64,000 nucleotides of DNA from Anarhynchus alexandrinus. Taxonomy: Eukaryota > Chordata > Aves > Charadriiformes > Charadriidae. This document shows, in pieces, positions 14,501-29,222 of this stretch (position 1 is its first letter; each line of letters begins with the position of its first letter). The notes under the pieces are model-generated. The model worked only from the letters and a program-made list of their open reading frames with translations. It was not told where the DNA came from and searched no databases. The stretch spans positions 1,369,588 through 1,433,587 of the forward strand of contig VUYV01000008.1 of the NCBI GenBank assembly GCA_008711295.1. Reading direction: 5' to 3'. The translations under genes and the position numbers were made by a program.

Positions 14501-17175
14501 TTATATCTTGAAAACATAGTTAAAGACTCTCCCCCCCTCCCCCCTCTCCCTTTGTGTATTGCTGCAAATGTTGTTCAGTCTTACTTTTGCTGGAGGTTCT
14601 TGCTTAGTATGGTCACTGATGTGTTTTGCCTGTTCTGGTGACAGTTTCAGATCTGGGGCAGTAACCAGCTGCTTTGAAACCAAAGGCCACTGACAATTAG
14701 AGAAAAGAAAAAAGAAAAAAAATCAAAATGTTTGGAGGGGTAAACCCTTTGTTTTGGAGGTTTTTTCTTTTCTCTTGTTTTTAATAACTGAAAGTGGTCT
14801 AATTAGTGTCTGTAGCTGGATCCAAAAGCCTTTTGCTGACCTATATTCAGACCCCTTTCATCAGCTCCTGCGTGGTTAAGATCTTCGTAGTAGTTATTTA
14901 GCAGTAAGGAGCCAGACATGGCAAGGAGGTTGCATAAGCCTTTTAGTTCTTTGAATCTTGTTTTGCTGGTTGGTTGTTCATTCCTTACTTCAATATTTGT
15001 GGCTTATCTTCAATTTTAACTTTACTTTACTGTTTTTGACCTTCCTTCTTTGTAATCTGTGGCTTTTAATGTCTAAAAGGTCCTAAATATTTGATCAAAA
15101 TAAGACCTAATTCCCCTTCTGAAGAGAATAAATCACTTTAAAAGTGGCAGAAAGAGAAACCATATGCAGGCAAAATGTAGTTTGAGGGGAAAGATACAGC
15201 GTGCAAGCATATACAATCAATTACTGAAACTTGGCACTAATGTTCCCTCTGCTCCCTACTTAGCCACTTTCAAGCTTAGAATGCAACTTAGGTAGTTTCC
15301 ATTAATCTATTTAACGTTAAGAGGTCTGGGCGCAGAACTTTTGCACGCGTGTTCTCTTAAAATCTCATTTTCTCTCGGTTGCCTCTGTTCTGGTTTCTCC
15401 AGTTTCTTGTTCAGGTGTACTTGCTGTGTTCCATTCTGCCTGCCAGCTGCATTAAGACTAATTTCTTTTTTTTTTTTTTTGAGTGGAGAACAGGCATATA
15501 AGTTGGTGTCTTTCTACAATTTTGTAATTGCAAGTGGGATGTTGTAATAATGTGTATCCTTCCTAGCACTGTTTTAGCAGAGTCTGTGGTCCACGTTTAC
15601 AACAAATTCCCTTTTGTGAAACTCCCATATTTGTTGTACTCAAACCTGGGACTCGTGTCATCTTGTTACTGCTAACTAGGTTGTTAAGGAGCTTTGAAGA
15701 TGTCAAGTGCTGCAAAAGTGAGAAGCAGTCTTCATCCTGAGGCAGAGTTAATCAAACTGATGAACATGCAAAGGAGATGGCAGATACGAGTAACATCTAT
15801 GATAAAATAGTTTATAGTTATTTGCTGAAAAAAAATTATTAGATATTATCACTGTTCTCCCTTTTTTACAAAATCTGAGATCTCATTTTCAAGCAATTCC
15901 TGACCCATTAACTCCTGGAAATTTTGTTTAATCCTATCTGAATATTTTCTGCCAGGTGGTTAAAATATTATTTAAACACAGAATATCATTTAAAGCTGAT
16001 CTTTTTAAAAGTTAAATATTTAAAGTTTTGCTTACTTTAAAATCAACATTTATATTCATGCATAACTAAATATTCTGGCAGTGCAAGTCTGACATTTAAA
16101 AGAAATTAATCTGAGTAGGAGGGGGAAGTCGCTAGGTAAGCACTGGAAGGAGGGTTTCAGTCATCAGCTGGATTCTGACAGATAGGCTGTATGCTAGTGC
16201 AGGGAACAGGCACTTCGATGAAAGTTCAGTAGATACTTCATGCAACCTTAAAATATTAATAAGGAACAGAAAAATCAGGGCAACTGTGTCTTCTGTTCTA
16301 GTCTTTAAATTAAGGAGTGCGTGTGAGAAGCAGAGATCATAGGCTCTTGTGATCAAAGCTGTTCAGCTCACCAACTAGAGAGACTTTTGTTCAACAGATA
16401 GATCTTAAATGTGCAGAACATGGTAAACTTGTAAGTAAAGAGCATTTAATGTCTATTGTTTAAAAAAACCCCACCAAACAACATCCATACAACTTCTCCA
16501 TGTGTTTACAGCATTCAAGTTAATTCTCTAGAAAAGGAGCTTGATACTGATATTAAGGAATTTTATGTAATAAATATTTCTTTCTAATGTAGTAACATGT
16601 AAAAAGTAATACAGATGGGTTTTAAGCAGTATAATTGCCTGCTGATATACATAAAATATCTTTCATGGTCCAAAAATTTAGATTTGGTGTTGTGATTACA
16701 GGGTATCATCTTAAAAATTATCAGCCTGGCTTTGGGTGGGCGGAAGGTTTATAAGAATAAAGTCATTTTTAGAATAATCGGGGGATGGGATGACACAATA
16801 AAACTCTTGTTTTCTTGTTTCAGAGTAATAGAATTAATAGATTGTGTATCTTTTTTCTTTTTTTTTTCCTTTGGTCTGACTAAGCACTCAAAGGCCATCA
16901 CCTGACAAACTCCTGACTGAAAAGTTCTGGTGACTTTATTTTTTAGTTCAAGAATAGCACTTCTATGAAAAATAAGTTTGATGGATTTTTAGTAACTAGT
17001 GTATTACCCATTACAATCAGTTGCAGATAAGATTTTATTATGTAAAAATGGAACAAAAAGTATCTGTTGCATGTGCAGACACATTACTGTTTTGGAAGGA
17101 ATTATTTGTTACCTTAAAGATGGAGGGGAAAAGTCGATTTTGGAGCGTGAAGGTTAAATGAATCATGAAAGAAAT

Positions 17176-17193
17176 CCCCCCCCCCCCCCCCCC
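17176..17193 (+). repeat. Poly-C tract (18 C)
   Basis: An uninterrupted run of 18 C. Such runs are length-variable and often miscalled. The complementary strand is a long G run able to form quadruplex-like structures. Confidence 0.9.
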
Positions 17194-19731
17194 ATGTTTG
17201 TGGTGATTCACTACATAATACTTTTCTTCTTTCAGACTTGTTCCCCAGCTCACTTTGCCATTTGTGCTCGGAGACTGTGCTGCTTACAGATGAATTATAA
17301 AAAGCCTGAGATATTGGGCATTACCTGATCAGTTCATTCTTATTCTCCTCCTCCTTCAGAGTCACAGGTTTGGCCAAAAGAAAAACCTATTGTTAGTGAG
17401 CCAGAAACAGGTCTGTGACTGCGTTGTAGGAATGTGCTTTTAATATTCTTGGACAACTTGCCTCTCAACAAGAATTGTTGGTGTTGGAGCTGCAGAGACT
17501 GAATAAACTTCCTGAGGGGAAGCAATTGTAAAATATCCAGGAAGTTATTAGGAAATGCGAACTTCTGCTCCTGTCTGCTAACTGTGTGAAGTGCTCACGC
17601 TATTTAAGAGGACCAACCTGCATGCTGTAGAGCTTGAAAAACACGGACTTGTTCTTCAGTAATAGGAAACTTTTTTATAGACTAGCTGTCAGAAATGTGA
17701 CATCAAGTAATGTTAAAGTTCAGATTTCTAAACAAGTTCTTAACCACCCTGAGAAAAATGGTTTGTGGCAGTTCTTTGCGATGTGTGCTACTTCCCACTG
17801 CTGATAGAAATGGATCTAATTTTCGTTATTTTTCTTGTTGCTCCAGTTTTAGTTTTGAATGCCAGCTTGTCAACTTCACTGTACTTCTTTCTGGGAAAAG
17901 TAGGCAGGAATAGAAAAGATGAAGAAGGGGAAGCATAACAAGAGAGACCAGTCTGAAAAGGGAGGCATAAGAGAAGATAAACTTGAATTTTTGTATGTTA
18001 CCATCTAGTTTCATAGGGGCCTCCCTGATTTTCCTTATTTGAACTTAGCCTCATCTGAACACAGCCTCGTAGTTGGTGCCTGTATTGTGCTTTCTCTAGT
18101 AACAATTTTTATTAGTGGCAGTGACATAATGGGGTTTCTGTTTGTTTTTTTTTTTCCCCCCTGTTCTGGCTCTCACCTCCCAGCCAGACCTGGTTAGTCT
18201 GATGCAGGGTGGGAGTTGCTATGCTGCTGCAGTGCTGTTCCTGCGTGTTTTATCCTCACTAGATTGGACTGATTTTAAAAGATGAGAGTCTCTTTTTTTA
18301 TGTGATTGAACACCTTTTATGTTTGTGGAGAACTGAACTCTATGAGGATGAAGAAAATTTTAGGTGATTAAGTGTGTTCTTTGGCCACTATAATAGGCAT
18401 GATTTCTTTGTTTTTGTCTTATTAATGTAAATCAGAACTGTCAGCATGTAGGTACATAGTCTCAGGTGGAATAATGATTGGTTAACTAACTGCAAGTGCT
18501 AGAAAAATATAAAATCAGTCTGTCCTCCTTTATGATGATGTAGATGAGGAATAGCTTTTTTTTTTTGTATTTAAACATGACCGTTTTGAAACTTGAGCAA
18601 GTTTGAGTTCAGATTTTTCCTAAATCTGATAACATATAAAAGTGTCTCTTTGAGAATTTGAGAATGTTCTTGAGGAGAACTGAAAAATGTGAGAAGTTTC
18701 TCTAGTTTTCAGGGTGTGAAGGAAAAACATTAACATGTAATATAATGTATATTTTGTGGCAGTCTTTTACCATTCAGCACAGATGCTGTTAGCTTCTTTT
18801 ACTAAAAGACTCCAGCAGAAGGTTATTGAGGGAGCTGAAATGTATTTTTGAAGCTGCAAAGTGCCATATTTGTCATGTTGATTTTATAGTCTGCTTCAGG
18901 GTTGTTTACTGCTGGCCATTGCTGCTGTACAGACCATGCTACAAAAACCCCTGTGCAGCTGCTTCATCTTCTCTTTCCTCTCCCTAAAGCTTAGCCTGAC
19001 TCGATGGGACACCAGTGTATGGAAGAGGTGGGCCACATGAAGTAAGAGAGACTGACATTTACATGTGGTCAGTTAGTTTGCGGATTCTCCTCCTAGAGGT
19101 AATTCTGTAACTACTCTTTGAGAGAGGATACGGAGTCTCTGGTGCACTCGTACTGTGAGATCTGCATTATCCTAGAAGAATGTCCCTGTAATGGTGCTTC
19201 ACGAATTGAAATTCCATCTTTGTAGCAAGGCCTTTCTCCAGTAGTTGCTTTGGAAATCAGAACCAATTCATAGACTGATGCTGGAAGCTGGGTGAGCAGG
19301 TGAAAGAAGTTGTAGTCGGTTGCTGTTCCTTTGTCACCTTCTGCCTTGGGAGGGAGAGGACAGCTGGGTTTGGTGCTTATTAAAGGTTTTCTTCAAGTTC
19401 AGTTGTAAATGCAGTGAGCTGTAGCTGACGCTTTGAAGAGGAATATGGGAGGGTGCTGTAGTTAAGTCCTTATCTGAAGGAAAGGGAAGAAGCTGTCCTA
19501 GCTAGTTCCAGAGTGCAGGCTTGCTGTCCAGCTTATCAGGAAATTAGATGATCACACTTCTCATCAGCACCGTGTCTCTGTGTACTGTACCGTTGCAGTT
19601 GGCACTGCTGCTGAACGGAGCAGTACTGCTGTGGAACTACATGTGCGTTTTCACAGTTTCAAAAAGGAGTGTTCGATATTTCTTTTGCTTTGTTTTGTTT
19701 CTGTAACACAAATCTGGGATGAAGGAGGGAA

Positions 19732-19770
19732 GTAATGAATAGTTCTGCAAGCAATGTAATGAATAGTTCT
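19732..19770 (+). repeat. Short direct duplication, 24-bp period
   Basis: The 15-mer GTAATGAATAGTTCT occurs at 19732-19746 and again at 19756-19770, with an intervening 9 bases. It looks like a small local duplication. No function is implied. Confidence 0.8.
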
Positions 19771-22700
19771 TTCAATGTATTTGTAATTAGCATTGAAGTG
19801 CTACGCAAATTTTTTGATGATCTATAAAGTTTGTAGCCTTTTTCCTCTTTTTCCTCCTTGATGTGACTGCCTTTTTACTAACTTTGATGGACCTCTTGGA
19901 AATGATTACCTCTCAAGTTTGCTTAAAATTTGCAAATAGAGACTCAGGAGTCTCTGCAAGTCAGGACTGTGTGTGCACATATGTACCTATATATGCACAT
20001 GTGTATAAAATTTGCCTTGTTTACTTAAAAGCAGCTGGACTGGTTCGCTCTTTCCATCTCTGACCTGCAGATAGTTTTCACTGCTCAGCTGAACTATAGT
20101 TTGAACATAGTTTTTTGGCTTCTTTTTTAGCTTCAGCCTCTTAGTGGGTTTAGATGTTTTAGCAGCTTGTAGAATGAGTTAGCAAAACTCAATCTGTTTT
20201 TCTGTGTGGTTTAATAGTAGCTGGTCATGCTTGCTTGAACTGGACTAATTGGGGTGTGATAAACTGATTTACTTCTGAAGAGAACAGAAATCTAAGTACG
20301 TCATTAATGAACTCTAGAAGGTCATTTAACTTGTCTCTTTTCCTTCCTTCTGCACATCTTCCTGTTTAAGCTGGGAATTTTGTAGGACTTGCAGTAAAGT
20401 ATGTGTGGGCAGCACCAAATTCAGTGATATCCAAACTTTTGAGACCCTCAGGCACAGCGCAATGTAAGTAGTACTTAAGCATGAACGTGCAGGGTTCATC
20501 TCATCCCTCCCTGCCCCTCTCCCAGGTTTAGAAAGTAATTTGATAAAGGAAAAGAACTTTGAAAGCTATTTTATTCTAAAATTACTAATGTAAGACGTGG
20601 TGCTAGAGTTTGATCCAATATTTATAGATTTCTGCTGTGCAAGAGTTAGAACAGCCTCATGAGGGCAGTTTAAAATTCACATTTTTAATAATCTCTTAAA
20701 GTTGAAAGAATTGTGGAGTCCTCAAGAAGAATTCAATTAGGAGGAGTTCTGCATGTTCCTGTACTTGTCCATTTCTTCTGATTTCTATTATTGCTGGAAA
20801 TGATTGTCTTCCACCTCTTCAGAATTTTGCTATTATTCCTGCCATATAATCCTCAGAGAAGGTAAATGTAGTGTTACAGAACAGGGGAGACTTTTAGCTG
20901 AAAACTCTTGTTGTATCAAAACCCATCTGCCCTGTCTTTTATTCCTTATCATGCGTGCATGTCTCTCGCTTAGCCTTCTCCTTGATGGCAATTACAGGTC
21001 TTATCCAGCTGCAGTGTTAGTTTTGTTGATTACAAATGCTGGGCGCTTCTGTCATATTGCTGATGTTTTGATACCACTATAGTCTAAAAGTGAGAAAGTT
21101 CTAATGTACCTTAACTGTAATTGTTTCTTGAAATATTTTAGTTGTGTTTTTCATAGGAGCTGATACGTGCTTGTCAACCCTCTTGAGCAGGAGTTGTGTA
21201 GAAAGCCTGCAGATGCCATGATCAGTTTGTTTTCAGTTGGAGGATGGATTCATCTTCATGTGGCTGTGAGTGTTAAGGAGGGGCTACTGTGAGAATCCTC
21301 ACCTGATCCCCAAACTGGTGCTTGGGAGATAATGATATTCTCATGATTGTAACATGCTAAGCATTTTCCACTCAGCTCCCCGAAACCCTGGATTTTAGGG
21401 AGAGAAACTACGTGTTTGCTTAAAAAATTACTACAAAGTATAGTCCACCTGCATTCTGTGCAGGGTTGAAATTTCTTGTATTAGTGAATGTAGGTCTGTG
21501 AAATCTGCTTAAAGAAGGGGAGGGAGGGGTGCTGAGGCAGAAGGCAGTAGAGGATCTGCTGTTGGGACTTCAACTCTCCTAAGCTCACCAGAGAGCCATA
21601 AACAGGCATGGGAGAGTGTTCTCACCACGCTTCCATCCATGGTTTCCTCTGGATTACCCAGTATCTGGGGAGTTGCCATCTGTTTGAATTGAACTTGCAA
21701 TGTGTTGAGCCAAGGGTTGCAGAATTCAGCAACAGGTACCCATATCTACAGGTTTGGAAAGGAAGAGAAAATCCCATGTGCAGAAGAACCTGTCAGTTAG
21801 CAAGCTAGGCAAATTGATTGCTCTAACACTTGAGGAATTGCTGAATCACAGCAAAGACTCCCTAGGATGTAGTGATGTCAGCCGTGTTTCATGAAAACAC
21901 TTTGTTTCTCTTGACCCTGGCAGCGCAAACTGTTGGTCCGTGCTGGTGTCCTTACGTGACTTACATCTTGGCTGTATTACAGACACAAGATATATTGGGT
22001 ACTGTAACAACAGTGCTAACGCTAATCAAGCTCTAAGGAAATGGGCAGTAACCTTTTTAAGGACTATTTTTGGTAATTTTTAAGTAGAGAATACCTGAAC
22101 ATAAATAGGCTTCCCCATCCACTAATGAAAGGATTTGGGTTTAATTTGACTTAGCGTGTTCTCTGGTTATGCTAAATTACTTTGATGTGGCCCCTGTGGT
22201 TATGTATCAAATTTTTTTTGGAGCATACTGGCTCTGCTAGCTTAAAGCCTGCGTGGACCAATGTTGTAGCACATTTTGTTGGTAAAACCTCTGTATGTGT
22301 AAGCAAATCAACAAGAAAAAAGATTTTGATTTATTAAACTGCATGTTAATCTAGTAAATATTGACTAAATGGAGTTTGGGGCAGGGGTAAGTCTTTTGAA
22401 GGAAAAGACAAATTTAAGCCTAAAAGGAAACTTTAAATGTAGGATCTAGGTGTGTTTAATCCAAATCTCCAGTGGTATACGGGTAGGACTACCTGCTATG
22501 CAGGATTTATTATAAATTACCACTGTGATTAAGGTTTGCCACACATGGAGTTCCCAACAGTGCCATAATCGGTGATTTTCATGGGAGGTTTTCCATGAGG
22601 ATGAGGTAACCTTTATAGATTTCCAAAATTTTTACCAAAAATAGCTTCTAATTTCTGCCTGTTTCTGTGTAAGACTTTAGCCCGCTGTTTTACTCCAGGC

Positions 22701-25700
22701 TTTGAGCTGTTTCTCTGGAAGCCCCTCTTGATGTTTGTTGTGGTTTGTGTTTGAAAGTACTAGGGATTCTCATTAGGACCTCATGCTTTTTTTTATCTCC
22801 ACACCAGAAAGGTCCGAGAGACTGCCTCCTCAAACAGTAGCATCTCATCAAATGTGTGTGTCGGGGTCCGCAGGAAATCCTTTCCCCTTCAGAGGTGTGT
22901 TTTGTAAAACCTTGAGCAACAGCAGTAGCTTCCTCTGAGCTGTACCCATGGCAGATGTAGTCAGTTACTTTGAACTGTTTATTTATGGCATAATTCACTG
23001 ACTAAAAGGTCCAGAAGTGATGCAGCTTTTTTAAACGATCTGTCCTGCAAGTCTCCTTGAAATAATGGCTTTCCTTCAGGTCATATACGAATAGTGTAGT
23101 ACTTACTCATAGGTACTATTTTTAATCACCCTTATTTTCTGTGGAAGTGTAGACAGTTGCTTGAATGAAGAATGTGAATTATTTGCCTTTAACATTCTTT
23201 AACAATTCACCACCCTCCTTGCTGTCTGAGTTCGGTTCTCCTGAGACTAATTGAGAAGAGTTGGTTCATCCTTTATTATTGCCAGGTGCATAATGTACAA
23301 AGAGGGCTGAGCTTGCACCTTGCTGTTGGTGGTGATGCTAAGGGGAAGGCAACCTTAGATTAGGGCGGGGATGGAGTTGTCCCTGAAAACACATCTAGAA
23401 GGACAGTTAAGTAATCTGTCACTTCACAGCTTTAGGGATTATAATATAAATGTGTTTAAACTGGTATTTATTTAAATATGTGATTTGAGTAATGAAGTTG
23501 CTACTTTTGTTGCCCAGCCACAAGTACCAGAACTCTGTCATTATCAAAATTTGTTCCAGTCTTCACAAAAAGGCTGCCTTTGTCTAGGAAAAGAAAAATG
23601 CTCTGAACACATGTTTTGAGGGAGAAAAAAAAAACAACTTTTATATATCACTTTAATGGTTGCATGCTTTGTGACTGACATGCAGCATCTCTTATATTCC
23701 ATGAAGCTGCAAGCATCTTTTCCAAAATCAATATGTGAACATTGACCAAATGCAAGTGCTTGCTATAATGCAAAAATTGAGGGTTATGTCAGTGTAAGAA
23801 CTTCCTGGCAAAATGAAGCGTCAGCTTTGAAAATTCACAAAAAGTGTGCAGATTCAGTGCTTTTTTCAGGTTTTGGGATGGAAATTTGTAGTGTTCAAAT
23901 TCTACTGATAACCATTGACCTCAGAAGAAATCAGGTCATGTCCTTCAATAGCAGTGGCCTCGTTAAGATTGTATGGTGAACAAAACAGCTGAAATCCAGG
24001 ATTATCTGGGAGAGGTTTTTATTTAAGAAAAATAAATTTTTTATTAATTTAAGCTACAACTGATTAGATTTCTGTATTTTATTTCATAGTTTGATACTTA
24101 AAATTGTTAAAACACTTTTTTATGATCTGCTAATTTGCAAACGGATTTTTTCACTTTCAAGCCATTTGCAGATTTAATAACTTCAGTACTTTCATTTTGC
24201 TGTTAGAGCAGTATAAAAATACAGAGAGGACAGTGTGAATACACATAAAGACTGTCTGTGGCTTGCCATATCTATCTCTAATGAGTCACAATTGAAACTT
24301 TAATGTGAGTTTTGTAATTCATAACTGTTTTAGTGGAATGGATAATCTATCCATGGAGGACGACTGCTAAAGCTTATATAAGGAGGGTCTCTTATTGCAT
24401 CATCTGTTGTTTTTGAGGATGATGGATTGCAATGCCCAAGCCGATGGAATGGCATTGTTGCTGTCTTTGTTCGTTGCTTTTTATTTGTTGCATTAGCGTT
24501 CTAAAATCCCCAAGACTTGAAAAGAACTTGCACGATAAAGATCTTGGATAAGTTTTTGAGGCCAGCTTAAAGATGATAATATTTGCTATGATTTCAATTT
24601 ATTGAATTGTTACAATAAAAATGTTTATTCTATAAACCACTTCTTTAAATGAAAGGAGGGGAAAAAACACCCCTGACTCTGATAATCAAAACTCTTACAT
24701 CAAGGTCATAAAGAATCTTGGCCTTTTTTATCAGTCTTGTGTGTACTCATTCAAAGGGAGGAAAAAAAGCCGGTGTCGTAGCGGAAGGGATTTTGGTTAA
24801 TCTAGCTTGTTGCTATGCTTTTGCACTATAGAGTTGTATTAATTATTGACAAGACTAGCCTAATCCAAAGTCACTGCAGTCTGAGGCATTAATTTATCCC
24901 ATAGCCTGGTGTGAGGAGGAAAGAAAAATAAATTGATTCTTTCTGTATATGTGAACCATATTTTTGAAGCCAGAAACATTGCTTGGCGTAGTGCTTTATA
25001 TAAAACAGATCAGGGTGGTAGGCTGAGCATATGATGGAGTGCTGTGTTTGTACCAAAGTTCAGCTACAAATGTAGGTTTTCTTTTAAATGAAGATTCTTG
25101 CTCTGGAAATGTAAATGCAAAACTGGTAGGTGCTTTAGGGAAGAGAGCTGTGGGTCATTGTTTACAGATGTCTGAAGAGATTCTTACTTGGATCCTCACA
25201 CTCAAACTGGGAGGGCAAAGAGCTTACCTGGTGGGAGGTGTGGTGCTTGGGAAATGCAGCTGGTTGGACAGGGAATAGCGTGGGGAGGAATTGGTTAGGG
25301 ATGAAGAGGTGATGCAATAATAATAACAACGATGAGTTTCTGCCAGGAAGTGTAAAGAGGAGATAAATGGATGTTGGGAACTGTTGCTGCCTCTCTCCAT
25401 CGTCATGATTGTGCTGTTCTGTGATCCTCCTTAAGAGTTGGTGGGGCATTTCTGTGAGTTCTTTATACTCAGTCTTCCTCCCTGGTTCTCTTTTTTTCCT
25501 GGTTCCGTCCTGTTTCCTAGCTCTGTCCTAGCCACTTTCCTCCGGCCACATTTCCTCCTCTTCACCCAGCACCTTTCTGGGCTTCCAAACCCCAAGAAGC
25601 ATTCTGCAGCAGCATGTTCCGCCTGTTTTCAGGAGCTCCCGAATCTGAGTTATGAGGTGTGTCTTGCAGGAGTGTGCTTAAAGAGGAGCTTGAAATCCAC

Positions 25701-27974
25701 TCAAAATTATTATGCCTTCCTGTAATACCTGTTATGCATAATAGATCATGTTTCTACTTATCAATGGTTTGAAAGGTACCAACCTCCTTGGGATAAGTGC
25801 ATTGATCTCCTCTCCTAGCCCTGTGAATTTTGGCACTGTATAACCCTTTCATGTTTGGAAACCCGTGACACCTGCATACCTGGAGTATCGTTCTGCAGAG
25901 TTAGTAATGTTACGCTACAGTTTCTTTGCCCATTTTTAACTTCTTGGTGTCCTGGGGGACTTCATAAATATCACTTCCTCCAGCAAAGCTGCTGACATGA
26001 AGCAAAAGCCATCAATAAATTATTCATATGCTGTTCATTTTCAATGTTTAGGAATTAATGCAGCTTCACTTAAAAATTCTCTTCCTTGGCTGAAGTCGAG
26101 TAAAACTGCTGCATACTAAGTTACATTTTAATTTTCAATAAATTATTTTGCATCTTAGAACTAGTGGTTTCAAAACCAATTAAAAGTTGCATAAAAACTC
26201 CCGCTGTAATGTTAAATACTGTAGGTGGGTCCTATTTAAAAGGATTCATGGTGTGTACTTTGTTAATGTAGGCTGTTTTTTAGACAGTCACTTATATAAA
26301 GTGCAATTTTGTACTGTTTATAAGATATAATTTGTGATACTTTAATACACTTGTGAAGCAGTATCTTCAAACTAGGTAATTTTGAAGTTACGAGATGTCA
26401 GTTTCATTAAAGAACAAAACAAAACCCACAAGCCAAACACCTAAACCTCTAAATCCCCCAAGCCTGTGGTGTTGATTGCTTCTATCACATTTATGTCACG
26501 TTATTTTTCAAGAGTGTGTTTTCTTTGTAATTTGAAGAAAGTGTGAAATTATATTCTCTCCCTCATTTTAGCAATTATCCAAGAGGCAAAGGCATATATG
26601 TATGTATATAAATAGGTAAATTCTGTAATAGTCTTATTTTCCATCTTGTCTGGTTTTGCTTGTTAGGTTTTTCTTTGGTTTTTTTTTAATCTTGGACCAT
26701 GCTTCTGGACTTGTTACGGAAAATAAGCACATTTCTTTAGGCCGCAGATTTAGTTCATGAAAATGTCCAACTTTATTCCACAGCTACTTTATTTCAAGCA
26801 CTGAAACACTGAGAAGAACACGCTGTGAAGGTAGATGGGGAATTTATGTCTTTGAAAAGATAGTAAAGATGTTTAAAAGCATCTGCCCTTTTGCAAGGAT
26901 AGCAAATGAGGGGAAGCAGTATCAGCCTTGCTTATGGGAAGGAATAATGGAATCGGTAGGGTTTCCTGGCTAGTTATTAAACAAGCACTTTGCAACATCT
27001 CAGCCATCTCAATATTGCTTTTATTTTTCAGTGTTACTACGACTTGTCATTGTAGTTTGCTTTAAATTCTATAAAAGAAAATAGTGTCAAAATTTAATTG
27101 CTGTGATGGACCTAAAAGGCAGTTGCTGTGATTTGAAAGCATTTGTTCTGTTAGTTTATCTTAAGGGTTTTTTTTTTCCTTGGACATAACATGTAATTCA
27201 CTGTAGTTTTTAAAAATCTATTTCCTTAGTGATTGAGTGGCAGAAAACATGGTCACAGTGGGTATTGGTGTTGTGCATACACATGTTGGGATACATAATA
27301 GAAAATAATCTCTTACGTACAACTTTGCTGTTATTTCTTTTATCATGCAGAATCCAATGTAAACCAATATCAGTATTTTGAGATGGGTATTTTTAGCTGC
27401 TGTAAAAATGTGGTATGGGAAAATACAGTTACATGTTCTTCTGCTGTGTTCTTGTGTAGTGAAATGTGCCATACTGTGGATGAGGGTAGTCGTGGGCTGT
27501 GCTGATGGTGAGGAGCTTCAGAAGGACCTCACAGCATCGGGCGAGTGAGGAAAAGGCAGCAGGTCAGCATCAATGTAGCTTCAGTGTATCTAAAGCTTTG
27601 AGGTGAGAAATAATCCAAACTGAACCTACCCGCGGCTGTGCTCTGAGCTGGCAGTTACAGCTCGTGGCACTTCTCTGGTGTCATTAGCTCAGTAGGGAGT
27701 GGCAGCCAAACATGTTGATGGGGTGTAGTACCTCAGTCAGTAGGGAGAGGGTATTGAGAACATCGTTTGCTGCCATCTAAAACGTTGGCGGTGCATGCAG
27801 CTCTAGTCTCTTCTCTGTATTTCAGGAAAGAAGTAGTGAAGTTAGAGAAGGTTAAAACCTATGAGCATTCGGTCTGCGGCAGCAAAGGCTGAGGCTGGAG
27901 AAGAGTCTGAGGTTTCCCAACTCAAGTGGGTGAGGTGAGCATCTGATGCTCCTCACCAAACCCTGAAGTACTAC

Positions 27975-28165
27975 AACTGTGGGTAACTTGGTGAAATGAA
28001 TAGCTTAGTTAAAAATGGATTAGAGAGAAAACCATGTTACACAGTGGGGGTTGAGCTTGTGGGACTTTCTGCCACAGGAGGCTAGAGGCAGACAGCAGAT
28101 TCAGAGAGAGGTTAGGCATGGGTGATGAATGACAGGTCAGTAACAGGACAGCAAAAGTCTAAGCA
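27975..28165 (+). mobile_element. Diverged LINE fragment, CR1/L3-like 3' region
   Basis: The order of phrases around GAGCTTGTGGGACTTTCTGC, then CCACAGGAGGCTAGAGGC, then a segment ending GATGAATGACAGGTCAGTAA resembles the region near the end of the reverse-transcriptase ORF of old CR1-type LINEs (a Leu-Pro-X-Glu-Val-like segment). The match is recognised by eye, the frame is broken, and the edges are approximate. It would be an old, inactive insertion in sense orientation. Confidence 0.45.
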
Positions 28166-29222
28166 GCGATTTACCACCTGCAATTCCTATATAATGGTGG
28201 TAGATACTGGAGGACTACAAGAGGAACGGATTATAGAGAATGACCACGCTTGGCTATTTTTACTTTAAAAAAATGAAATAAAAATGCTACTGTTGCTGGA
28301 AACTGAACTGTAGGTCTTGCCCAGCATGGCATTATGTATGTTTTCTTAACCAAAGTGGTGACAACTCTAGGAAATACATCCTGCTTAAATAAAAATTAAG
28401 CTTCTGGCTGATAGTTGTGCATTTCTCTCCTTCCTTTTATGATACTGCTTCTATAGCTCTCCATTCATGGAGTCTTGTATTCTGCAAAACCTGGAGCTGT
28501 TGTGACCCACTGTGCAGGTTCTCTGCTGCAAGGAATGTTTTCTTTCTTATTGGTATGCTTCCTGTGCCATATCATTTAGAAAACAGGAGTGTCACTCCTT
28601 TGTTTTCATGACTGGAAATGTGAACTGTTGATATGCTACCAGGTTTACACTCTTTTTACATTCAGTACCTGTTAACCAGCAGTTACAGGATTTATACATC
28701 ACTGTTTTCTAAAGAAATTCAAACAAGTGTGTCTCTACATTGCAGGGTGTTCTGTGATTACTGATACATCCTTGAGAATATTCCAGGTTTGATCAGAAGA
28801 GTCTAAGTGATGGGGAGATTTCCACACTTGTTAGTCATCCAGTCAAGTGGTCAATTACTTGTCTTAAAAACATGACATCTCTAGTTAAAGCTTGTAGGCA
28901 GAGGCAACACAAGGAATTGAAATACGTTCTCATGTTTTATGGCATCATTTTGTGAAAGTAACTGCTTCTCTTGAGTTGCTTTCTACTTTCATCAATAAAA
29001 ACTAGATCCAATGAGATCTTCTGGAGAGACTTTCCACATCGCTTACTTTTGTAGACTTCTGCTGTAATTGTGATTTCATTTTGTAAGCTTGGCCTGTACT
29101 GTAGGTGTTGGATCTGAATATAGATTTCTAATAAGTTCTTACTTATTCATAGTTCACGGTAAACTTGTGTGATGTTCTGACTGTAGAGGGAGATACAGCA
29201 CACGCTTTTCCATTTGTACTGG

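Larger units (their letters stand above)
11640..27970. other. AT-rich intronic sequence without recognised genes
   Basis: This is mostly unique-looking sequence. It includes 15 T at 15466-15480, a pyrimidine tract at 14528-14551, 18 C at 17176-17193, a small direct duplication at 19732-19770 and a possible DNA-transposon end at 20422. No exon or confident transposon was recognised. Confidence 0.65.
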
